Shown here piece after piece: positions 17,177 to 24,193 of a stretch of 34,169 bases of DNA. How positions within the stretch are numbered: position 1 is the first letter of the stretch; each line of letters begins with the position of its first letter. A program made the translations under genes and the position numbers. The notes under the pieces are model-generated. The model made no database searches. It was not told where the DNA came from and saw nothing but the letters and a program-made list of their open reading frames with translations. The stretch is from a virus, in the IMG/VR virus record IMGVR_UViG_3300007540_000043, positions 1 through 34,169 of that record. The stretch is one strand, 5' to 3'.

Positions 17177-18364
17177 CTATTGATCAATAGCATCTTCAAT
17201 TGCAATTGGATTTCCAGAAGAATTAGCTGCTGTAACAAGTTTAGCTAATAATGCTTCAACTTCAGTTTGAGTTGCTGTATCACTACATTTAACAAAAATT
17301 TCATAAACATATTGATCATTATCAAACACGCTAGTTGCATTATTTAATCTTGGAACACTATGTTGTACATAATAAGTTTTGTATAAAGCTGTGCGGTCTA
17401 CTGCAGCAATAACTAAATCAGAACCTTCAATTTCACGCATACGCGTAGAATCAATATTTCCTTGATGATAAGGATCTTGTCCATAAGCTCCACTTAACAA
17501 TAATTGTCTAAGTACAGTTTCACCAGAAGTTTGTTGCATTGTACCAGGAGTAGAAGTTGATAAACCACAATCATTACATGGGTTTCCTGTTTCATCCATT
17601 ACCGATGCAATTAATTGTACAGGCTCTTTACCATAGTAATCACGTGTATCAAAAGAACAATCTCCAAATTTAGTATCAACATAAGCACCAACAAAAGTCA
17701 CTTTAGCTGAAACAACGTCAGTAACTGGATCAAGAGATGGCGTATAAGTTCCATCAAGAACTTCAGCAATTGTATAAGTAGTAGCAACACCATCAACTGT
17801 TACAACAACACCACCTTCCGTGATAAAAGGAGCAACAATAGGATCAGCTAAAACCATTTTAGCTGCTTCAGCTATAACCAATGCTGGATCTAAAAAATCT
17901 TGACCTTCAACACAACAAATATTAGCTGAGTCACCAATAGCATATGCATTACGATTTAAAAAACGTAAAGCAGGAGCGCCTTTAACATCTAATCTTATTA
18001 AAAGAGAAGTATTACAAGGAGCGCATTGAGGACCAACTTCAATAGAAGCTGTAGCTGCAGTAGCAGATATACAATTAGATTCCCATACTCTAGTTAAGTA
18101 TTTAGGATTAATCCCTTTAGATTTTATGGATTCTGCGTAACCACCATGGTTTTTGTTTCCACCAATAGTATCATTTGTACGCAAAGAACCCTGAACAAGG
18201 TAAGCTAAACCAGGTACAGGAAAAGTTCCAGTTACAGCAGTCCAGTTTTTACCATCAACTAATGCTAATTGACCTGCAGTCAAAGCACTTGTTTTAGTTC
18301 CGTTAGCAGCAGAAGCGTCTGTTGCTAAAAAGCTTTTATAAAAAGCATGATTAAAATAAGCCAT
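17177..18364 (-). CDS. Putative abundant virion structural protein (395 aa)
   Basis: It begins MAYFNHAFYKSFLATDAS and includes TAGQLALVDGKNW, a start seen in several major structural proteins of Bacteroidota phages. The body is beta-rich with paired cysteines (CAPCN, CCVEG, CNDCG), a DPYHQGNIDSTRMREIEG segment and a VQHSVPRLNN segment. No enzyme motif is visible. It has its own promoter-like motif, its own strong terminator, and coding DNA richer in G+C than most neighbours, like the capsid gene; these features suggest high expression. Candidates are a capsid decoration, tail or head-fibre protein. A monocistronic unit argues for a high copy number, but the exact position in the virion is unknown. 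Confidence 0.65.
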   Translation of the reverse strand: MAYFNHAFYKSFLATDASAANGTKTSALTAGQLALVDGKNWTAVTGTFPVPGLAYLVQGSLRTNDTIGGNKNHGGYAESIKSKGINPKYLTRVWESNCISATAATASIEVGPQCAPCNTSLLIRLDVKGAPALRFLNRNAYAIGDSANICCVEGQDFLDPALVIAEAAKMVLADPIVAPFITEGGVVVTVDGVATTYTIAEVLDGTYTPSLDPVTDVVSAKVTFVGAYVDTKFGDCSFDTRDYYGKEPVQLIASVMDETGNPCNDCGLSTSTPGTMQQTSGETVLRQLLLSGAYGQDPYHQGNIDSTRMREIEGSDLVIAAVDRTALYKTYYVQHSVPRLNNATSVFDNDQYVYEIFVKCSDTATQTEVEALLAKLVTAANSSGNPIAIEDAIDQ

Positions 18365-18418
18365 TTTTAAAAAAATTTAAATTTATAAATAAAGTTTTTG
18401 TGCTATATGCACATACAT

Positions 18419-18429
18419 AATATACAAAA
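18419..18429 (-). promoter_or_regulatory. Candidate late promoter element (395-aa gene)
   Basis: The minus strand reads TTTTGTATATT followed by ATGTATGTGCATATAGC, 55 bases before the ATG at 18364 in an otherwise empty gap of about 80 bases. Confidence 0.5.
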
Positions 18430-18445
18430 TATTTTTAATAATTCA

Positions 18446-18967
18446 TTATGCTAAGAATATTAATTTATATTTAGCGCTATTAATTGCTAATTTAGTGTTA
18501 TCAAGCTCATTAACAATTTCACTATGAGGCATAACTTTTTGTAAGTTTGCAATTTTTAAATTAATATCCCTAATATATTCAATAGCAGATTCTACATCTG
18601 GTAAATTAATCGGAGCTTGTGTTGTATATTCTAATATAACTTCGCAAGCACCTTGATATCCTTCAGCAATAACATCCGCTAAACCAGGTAAAGAATCATA
18701 TATTTCATTTAAAGCTGTGTGTTGAGCATATGAACCTTCACCTTTAACTCTTAAATGTAATCTATGAAAACTTGTAGCAGCATTCATTAACTCTTGCACT
18801 AAAGTTCCTGTCATTTTATCAACCTTTTGCATTTCAGGAGTTCTTTCCATAACACCTGTTTTATAAGTCATAGATTCCATTTTTTCATCTTCTAATTCAG
18901 ATTCTTCTGAATAAGTTTTTCTAGATAATCTTTTAGGTTGTTCCATTTTTTTTAATGTTCTTTCCAT
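18446..18967 (-). CDS. Dps/ferritin-like protein, DUF5856-type (173 aa)
   Basis: The first 50 residues are charged and probably disordered. Residues 53-110 hold LVQELMNAATSFHRLHLRVK, GEGSYAQHTALNEIYDSL and LADVIAEGYQG, which reads like the first helices of Dps/ferritin-like bundles and like the phage family I know as DUF5856. Possible metal ligands are H68, H71, H83, E88, D91, D98 and E102. Dps proteins bind iron and protect DNA, while the phage members have no established role. It shares a unit with the 338-aa and 233-aa genes, two bases after the latter. A virion-associated or DNA-protective function is inference; a purely structural four-helix bundle is equally possible. Confidence 0.6.
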   Translation of the reverse strand: MERTLKKMEQPKRLSRKTYSEESELEDEKMESMTYKTGVMERTPEMQKVDKMTGTLVQELMNAATSFHRLHLRVKGEGSYAQHTALNEIYDSLPGLADVIAEGYQGACEVILEYTTQAPINLPDVESAIEYIRDINLKIANLQKVMPHSEIVNELDNTKLAINSAKYKLIFLA

Positions 18968-18969
18968 TA

Positions 18970-19671
18970 TTAATTGTTTCTTTCAGCTGTTTGTTGATTA
19001 GTTTGATATTGATTAAAATTTTCTATATCTCCCGCAATTAATGATGCTGCTTCATCTAATAATACTTCAACAACATCATTTTTAAATTCGCAATTAATAT
19101 CTTTTAATGTATTTTTTCCATTGTAAGGATTTTGACAACCTGCTATTTCTATAAGTATAGGTTGTCTGTAATATGTTAATATTACATCTTTAATATCAAA
19201 ATCTGTTTTATAAACTCTAACTTTGTTTCCTATCCAAGTACAAAAAGTTTCACCCCATTCATAATCAGGACGTTTTAAAGGGTCTCTAAAAATTAAATCT
19301 ACATTAGCTTCTTCTGATAAATAAACAGTCATAAGCCTTGGTTCTGAACAACATTCACTTGTAGCATAAGCTTTTATTCTTTTATATTCCATATAATTAT
19401 CTGGAATACCTGAACTTTCAAAATAAGTATCTGTAATAGAACCCGTAAGATTTATTTCTTTTAATAAAGGTTGTAAATCATCAATTCTTCTTTTAGACAT
19501 TTCATCCCCTTCACGATACATGTTATTACCATGAAGTTGTCTTCTTACCCATTCAGTTTGAGCTTTATTAAATGCTTCAACAATTTGCCAGCACTCTATG
19601 TTATCATAGTCATTGCTGGCCAATTTGTTTAATCTTTGTTTTAATTTAATTTGTAGAGTTTGATTATTCAT
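18970..19671 (-). CDS. Ring/adaptor-type head-tail connector (233 aa)
   Basis: The N-terminal region is helical (TLQIKLKQRLNKLASNDYDN, then WQIVEAFNKAQTEWVRRQLHG), the middle is beta-rich, and the C-terminus is a helix (NDVVEVLLDEAASLIAGDIE). This is the layout of P22 gp4-like/crAss ring proteins and matches the 222-aa and 292-aa genes near the muzzle. Unlike those, it lies in the capsid-proximal cluster, suggesting it is the ring closest to the portal. The C-terminal tail is Gln/Asn-rich. Confidence 0.7.
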   Translation of the reverse strand: MNNQTLQIKLKQRLNKLASNDYDNIECWQIVEAFNKAQTEWVRRQLHGNNMYREGDEMSKRRIDDLQPLLKEINLTGSITDTYFESSGIPDNYMEYKRIKAYATSECCSEPRLMTVYLSEEANVDLIFRDPLKRPDYEWGETFCTWIGNKVRVYKTDFDIKDVILTYYRQPILIEIAGCQNPYNGKNTLKDINCEFKNDVVEVLLDEAASLIAGDIENFNQYQTNQQTAERNN

Positions 19672-19681
19672 GTTTTATGTG

Positions 19682-20698
19682 TTAAGCGTTCCAATAAGGT
19701 TCAACTTTAGCCAATAAACTTAATAATGTATCTTCATTAGATGGGTCTTTTAAATAATCCATAACTTCACCCGGTCTTTTACCTAATTTTTCTGAACTAA
19801 ATATTGTTTCAATCCAACCAGAAGCTTTTGTTACTAAAAATCTATAATATAAAGCATCTTTTACTAAAGCTCTAACTTTTAAATCTTCCATGGAAGAGTT
19901 GGCCGCTTCAATAAATCCTTGAGCTGCTCTTTTTTTATTAGACTCATTACCATCACCATTAATAAATGCATCCATGTTTTCATAAATAACATCATTAGGT
20001 GTAGATTTAGTATATTGAACGCTATCAATATCAACAGCCTTAGCTACATACATTAACTTAGTAATATTTTTATCATAAAGTTTTTGTAACTCTACTAAAG
20101 CTTTATTTCTAAGTTTAGTATATTGAGTTCTTTCACTAATAGTTTCTTCCAATTGATCCAAATAAAACTTAGGTGCATTAACTGCTTTTTTAGCATCTTT
20201 TAAAGATTTAGCAACAATTGAAAAACCACCAGCATTAATAGCATAAATTTTTACTAAATCATAAGCATCTTTAATTGGATCTAAAAATACAGGATCATTA
20301 CCACATCTTAAACTAATTCTTGACCAAAATTTATCATTATCAGGTTTAAGTAAAGTTACTTTATTCCAGAAATCTTTATCTTCAACATCAAGCACATTAG
20401 ATGCTAATTCAGCTTCTAATTGAGCAACAGTTTTTCTAATTTCTTTAATCTTAGCTTCTTTTTCTGCAGGAGGTAACATTTTTACATCTGGTGCAAATTC
20501 ATTTAATCCAGTAACATATCTTTTAACCCCATTGAGTTCTAAGCAAGCTAAGTTTTCTTCATGCCATACTCCGTCATGAAGTGCCATTCCATAATTTTCT
20601 AATCCCATGTTTTGCTTATTAGAATTAAAAAATGGACGTATGGCAATAGTTTTACTTTTGTTTTGCTGATACTTTTCTACAATTGTGTAATCATTCAT
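19682..20698 (-). CDS. Capsid-associated conserved protein (338 aa)
   Basis: A mostly helical protein with charged coiled segments (PPAEKEAKIKEIRKTVAQLE, KFYLDQLEETISERTQYTKL) and the motif NDKFWSRISLRCGNDPVFLD followed by LVKIYAINAGGFSIVAKS. I recall orthologues next to the capsid gene in other Bacteroidota phages. It leads a unit with the 233-aa ring and the Dps-like gene, with a promoter-like motif 45 bases upstream. No catalytic signature is seen. An auxiliary capsid or internal head protein is the best guess. Confidence 0.6.
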   Translation of the reverse strand: MNDYTIVEKYQQNKSKTIAIRPFFNSNKQNMGLENYGMALHDGVWHEENLACLELNGVKRYVTGLNEFAPDVKMLPPAEKEAKIKEIRKTVAQLEAELASNVLDVEDKDFWNKVTLLKPDNDKFWSRISLRCGNDPVFLDPIKDAYDLVKIYAINAGGFSIVAKSLKDAKKAVNAPKFYLDQLEETISERTQYTKLRNKALVELQKLYDKNITKLMYVAKAVDIDSVQYTKSTPNDVIYENMDAFINGDGNESNKKRAAQGFIEAANSSMEDLKVRALVKDALYYRFLVTKASGWIETIFSSEKLGKRPGEVMDYLKDPSNEDTLLSLLAKVEPYWNA

Positions 20699-20742
20699 TT
20701 TTATTTTGGTTTTTGTTAATTAATAATTTGTTTAGGTTTAAT

Positions 20743-20763
20743 CAAATGTACAAAATATTGTAC
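20743..20763 (-). promoter_or_regulatory. Candidate late promoter overlapping a dyad (338-aa gene)
   Basis: The minus strand contains TTTTGTACATTTG (20755-20743), matching both the recurring TTTTGTAnATT motif and a Bacteroidota TAnnTTTG element, 45 bases before the ATG at 20698. A perfect inverted repeat, GTACAA-AATA-TTGTAC (20748-20763), overlaps it and could be an operator. Confidence 0.5.
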
Positions 20764-20784
20764 GGTTATTATTAATATTTCTAA

Positions 20785-20848
20785 TGCTGATTTAAATCAG
20801 CAAAAGTTATTTGATTTAAATAACAAACTTTAATAATATATATTATTA
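20785..20848. repeat. Cluster of three perfect AT-rich palindromes
   Basis: Within 64 bases lie TGCTGATTTAAATCAGCA (20785-20802, an 18-base perfect palindrome), GTTATTT-GATTT-AAATAAC (20806-20824) and TAATAATATATATTATTA (20831-20848), the last containing the stop codon of the small upstream gene. They fill most of the 147-base gap before the 338-aa gene, which otherwise holds only the promoter-like motif. They may act as weak terminator/processing hairpins or protein-binding sites. Confidence 0.6.
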
Positions 20849-21022
20849 AGGTGTTTCTAACGCAGTAACTCTAACAGCTAATTGTTCAACTGTTGTTTGC
20901 AATGCGTTAATGTAAGTAACTAGCTCATTAATATGAGCAAATTTTGGTATTCCGTATTCTGCTTTAGTAGCGTTTGCTAATACAGAATCTTCATTAACTT
21001 GTTTAAATTTTTTAAGTGCCAT
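20846..21022 (-). CDS. Small trimeric coiled-coil structural protein (58 aa)
   Basis: I start the gene at 21022 (MALKKFKQVNEDS) rather than at an in-frame ATG further upstream, because the longer version would begin inside the capsid-gene terminator. The protein has a segment EYGIPKFAHINELVTYINAL followed by heptads (TTVEQLAVRVTALE), the usual look of a short trimeric coiled coil. I recall similar mini-proteins beside capsid genes of related phages, possibly head-fibre or capsid-decoration subunits. It lies between a terminator and the palindrome cluster, with no obvious promoter motif of its own, so read-through from the capsid gene may drive it. Confidence 0.7.
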   Translation of the reverse strand: MALKKFKQVNEDSVLANATKAEYGIPKFAHINELVTYINALQTTVEQLAVRVTALETP

Positions 21023-21050
21023 GTTCTTATTTTTTTGTAATGTTAAAATT

Positions 21051-21086
21051 AAAAAAAAGGGGAGATATTTAATCATCCCCTTTTTT
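21051..21086 (-). terminator. Rho-independent terminator after the capsid gene
   Basis: On the minus strand AAAAAAGGGGA pairs with TCCCCTTTTTT around a 12-base loop, followed by more T, starting about 13 bases after the capsid stop at 21099. Confidence 0.92.
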
Positions 21087-21098
21087 AATTATTTAATA

Positions 21099-22718
21099 CT
21101 AGAATGATCCGCCGGTAATTGGGTTTCTCATAACTATTTTAAGAACTTTAGTTGGATCTTTAACCCAGATAGCAGGCATTGTTTGTGACATCATTACTCT
21201 GTATCCATTAAAGTTACCAGATGAAGCGAACCCTTGAGTACGTCCCATATAATCCATGGTACCATTTTGATAGAACCATTTTAATTGGTTATCCCAAGAC
21301 AATTTCAATAAGTGAATGTTATCATTACCACCGTCAGTGATATCAAAGATAATAAAGCTGTAAGAACTTAATGGACGTCCGTCAATTAATGGATTCTCAA
21401 CATCATTAGTATGTAAGTTATCAAAAGCAGGATTCAATACAAACTTAACATTAGCTAAGAAAGGAATAGTAAAGCTTGTGTAAGCAAAACCATAATCTAA
21501 ATCCATACCTTTACCTTTAACAGCACCAATGTCAGAAGCATTCTGAACTAAACCAGAACCATATACTTCATCAGCAATAGCTTTATTAATTAATTGCATA
21601 CCACCAATACCAGTTTGTACAACTAATTGACGTTGTGGATCCGGTCCTTTGAATTCAACTTTACCTTGGTAGAAGTTATATAATTCAGATTTAAACATAT
21701 CTAAAGTAAATGAAGACTTGTTATATACCCTTTTAAAAGAGTTATCTAACTGTGACCATAAACCTACTGATAATCTAATATCATCTGGACCATCTTGTTT
21801 TACTCTACCACCTTTACCCCACATAAGGTAAGTTTCAATATCATTTGCAATTTTAGATAAGTGAGCTGCTTCAAGATTAGTAACAAAAGTTCTTGATAAT
21901 TTACCACTTTCAAATGCATCACGCGCTCCAGATTTACCCATTCCAGCAACTAATTCTTCAATAGAAGATACAGAAGGATTAGCAGCGTTTTGATCAAAGT
22001 TTCTCCAGATTTCAGTTACAGGAACTGTACCATCTGCATTTAAACCACCTTTGATCATTAAATCAGCACGACTAGATATTGAATAATGTACATGTGCTTC
22101 AGCTCCTCCTACAAAGTTGTAAAATTCACGGAAACCAGAACCAGTTTCAATATCAGAAAATCTTTCTCCGTATTCTCCACGGGCAGAACCTTTTCTAAAG
22201 AATTTAGTTCCTGATGTTAAATAAGCGCTATCTAATGTAGAAGCACTATTGTTATTTACTAACTGCACAGTATAGATAAAACCATCACCAGCAGGGATAA
22301 TATCATCAGCTGTAATGTAAAGTTCTAAACCATTGTACTTGTCATAAGTAATAATATCACCATGTCCAAAAGCTCTTTTAGAAAGCTTAATTTTGAATGT
22401 AGTTCCATCAATACCTTTTTCACTGTTTGCAGGCTCAATGTCTGCTACTACGAAAGGTAAATCTTGCGCAATTGGTGTTTGCCATTTGTACTCACCACGA
22501 GCGTTGTCTACCATAATTGTGTTCTTTCCACCAAAAGAAGCCATTTGATAAAGGGGCATTTCAACTTTTTGAGTCATTGCCCACAAATCAACAGGTCCCA
22601 TATCCATAGGCTCAGCAGAACCAAGCATTTGGGTAAGGTGATAAGAATCAACGTGAGAACTTGCTTTATAAGAAGTATCTCTAAGGAAAATTCCATTATT
22701 TAATACAGGAGTTGCCAT
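21099..22718 (-). CDS. Major capsid protein (539 aa)
   Basis: Length, position three genes after the terminase, and an even mix of strands and helices fit an HK97-fold capsid protein of crAss-like phages. It begins MATPVLNNGIFLRDTSYKAS, includes FGGKNTIMVDNARGEYKWQT, then a region with SGFREFYNFVGGAEAHVHYS, and ends DPTKVLKIVMRNPITGG. Coding DNA is noticeably richer in G+C than most neighbours (25 of 60 bases in one hand-counted line, against 16 of 60 in a muzzle line), as expected for an optimised, highly expressed gene. It lies 40 bases after the acidic 431-aa gene, and is followed by a strong terminator. Confidence 0.85.
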   Translation of the reverse strand: MATPVLNNGIFLRDTSYKASSHVDSYHLTQMLGSAEPMDMGPVDLWAMTQKVEMPLYQMASFGGKNTIMVDNARGEYKWQTPIAQDLPFVVADIEPANSEKGIDGTTFKIKLSKRAFGHGDIITYDKYNGLELYITADDIIPAGDGFIYTVQLVNNNSASTLDSAYLTSGTKFFRKGSARGEYGERFSDIETGSGFREFYNFVGGAEAHVHYSISSRADLMIKGGLNADGTVPVTEIWRNFDQNAANPSVSSIEELVAGMGKSGARDAFESGKLSRTFVTNLEAAHLSKIANDIETYLMWGKGGRVKQDGPDDIRLSVGLWSQLDNSFKRVYNKSSFTLDMFKSELYNFYQGKVEFKGPDPQRQLVVQTGIGGMQLINKAIADEVYGSGLVQNASDIGAVKGKGMDLDYGFAYTSFTIPFLANVKFVLNPAFDNLHTNDVENPLIDGRPLSSYSFIIFDITDGGNDNIHLLKLSWDNQLKWFYQNGTMDYMGRTQGFASSGNFNGYRVMMSQTMPAIWVKDPTKVLKIVMRNPITGGSF

Positions 22719-22758
22719 AATTGTTAATTGTTTTTGTTTGTGTTAATATAATTGTTTA

Positions 22759-24054
22759 CTAAAATCTTTTAAAAATATTATTATTTCTTTGAATTTTTCT
22801 GTTTGATTTAGAACGTTGGTTATCACTTTCTCTTTCTTCTACCCCAAGTGATGATCCTCCAGCATTAGCTTGTTCAGTCTTAAGTTTTCTTACAGTGCTT
22901 TCAACACTTTTTTGAGCACCTTTATCCATAATTTTAGATTTATATCCATCTGGATCAGAAAGCAACCATAATGCTTCCGAAATCAAATTATAATTTGGTT
23001 CTACAAATTGATACTTTTCTAATAAATGACCTAACAAGTTTGTATTTCTTCCACTTACAGAAGGGTAATCGGCTTTAACTAAACCATTATAAAGCATTGA
23101 TTGTGTTTTTTTATCAAGCTTTACATCTCCTAAAGAACCTTCTTTAAGTGTGTTATATACATTCTCCATATATTGATGAGATGCTTGTTCTTGTTGTTGC
23201 TTTCTCATTTGTTGTTCCTCCAACTTTTTAGCAATAACTTTTTCTTGCATCTTGTCTAACTTAGGTTTAAATTTAGCAGCTTGTTGTTCAAGCTTTCCTA
23301 AGTCTTTCCAGATTTCAATTTCTTCCGCAATCTCTTCAGCATTTCCGTAACCTGTAGCTTGTAAATAGTCTTTGATAATTGTTTCTTGGTGTGATTCATT
23401 AGTGATATCTAATGATTTTTTTTCTTCACTTTGTGCAAGTGTTGAAAACAAACCTTTTAAATCTTGACCACCATCTGCTACATAACGCGCTGCAATTTGG
23501 AGTTCTTCCGGTAAACTTTCAAAGAACTGTTTTGGGGTTTCTCTTCTAACTTGATTTGCTCTTTCTTCTAAATTAGCTTCTATTAGTTCCTCCCAATCTT
23601 TAGCTGTATATTCCGCTAAATCTTTATCATCATCAAAAGGAACAATTTTATCATCTTTAATAAGTTTTGTAAATACATCATTTATTCCAGTAATAGCTTT
23701 TCTCCCTCTTGTTTCTTTATTTTTTGCTTCATCATTATCTTGATCATCTTCTTCATCATTAGATAATAATTCATCAATTAATTCTTTTCCTGTTTCTTTA
23801 TTATTTTTTGTTTCAATAACTGGTTTTGCAATTTCATCATCTTGATTTTCATCTTCATTAGTATCTTCATTATCACTATCTTCATTAGGATCAGTAAATG
23901 AAAAATCAGCTTTTTCTTTTACTGGACTAAATATTGATTTTGCTTTTGATTGTTCTTCTGGTAGAGTTACACTTCCAACACCTACGCCAGGATTAAACAT
24001 TTCATCTAAATCAATTTCAACTTGACTAACATTTGTTTGGTTTTTTGTTTCCAT
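22759..24054 (-). CDS. Acidic scaffold-like protein between portal and capsid (431 aa)
   Basis: The N-terminal 130 residues are extremely acidic and low-complexity (DPNEDSDNEDTNEDENQDDE), the middle is helical with coiled-coil heptads (KPKLDKMQEKVIAKKLEEQQ, MRKQQQEQASHQYM), and the C-terminus is basic (RSKSNRKIQRNN). Placement directly before the capsid gene, high helicity, and an acidic/basic split are typical of capsid scaffolding proteins. A promoter-like motif lies 41 bases upstream. There is no protease motif. The scaffold role is inferred; an internal head protein is an alternative. Confidence 0.65.
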   Translation of the reverse strand: METKNQTNVSQVEIDLDEMFNPGVGVGSVTLPEEQSKAKSIFSPVKEKADFSFTDPNEDSDNEDTNEDENQDDEIAKPVIETKNNKETGKELIDELLSNDEEDDQDNDEAKNKETRGRKAITGINDVFTKLIKDDKIVPFDDDKDLAEYTAKDWEELIEANLEERANQVRRETPKQFFESLPEELQIAARYVADGGQDLKGLFSTLAQSEEKKSLDITNESHQETIIKDYLQATGYGNAEEIAEEIEIWKDLGKLEQQAAKFKPKLDKMQEKVIAKKLEEQQMRKQQQEQASHQYMENVYNTLKEGSLGDVKLDKKTQSMLYNGLVKADYPSVSGRNTNLLGHLLEKYQFVEPNYNLISEALWLLSDPDGYKSKIMDKGAQKSVESTVRKLKTEQANAGGSSLGVEERESDNQRSKSNRKIQRNNNIFKRF

Positions 24055-24094
24055 TATATTATTGGTTTATATAATTATTAATACTTACATATAT

Positions 24095-24105
24095 AATATA
24101 AAACT
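24095..24105 (-). promoter_or_regulatory. Candidate late promoter element (scaffold-capsid unit)
   Basis: The minus strand reads AGTTTTATATT followed by ATATATGTAAGTATTAA, a weaker copy of the recurring motif, 41 bases before the ATG at 24054. The surrounding 139-base gap holds no ORF I can support, only a perfect TTTATTTAAATAAA palindrome at 24107-24120. Confidence 0.4.
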
Positions 24106-24193
24106 ATTTATTTAAATAAACTTATAAAATGCAAGTAATTTTTATCTTTTGTTGCAGTATATAGCTATCATTAGTTTTATATGTTTTTATTAA

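Noticed and set aside
21023-21076. Longer start for the 58-aa coiled-coil protein
   Set aside because: The extension would begin within the capsid-gene terminator hairpin, and the hydrophobic extra residues do not resemble the rest; MALKKFKQ at 21022 is a better start.
24121-24193. Small ORF or terminator after the portal gene
   Set aside because: The only ATG frame gives nine codons, and no stem with a T-run is present, so the portal transcript probably reads on into the next unit.
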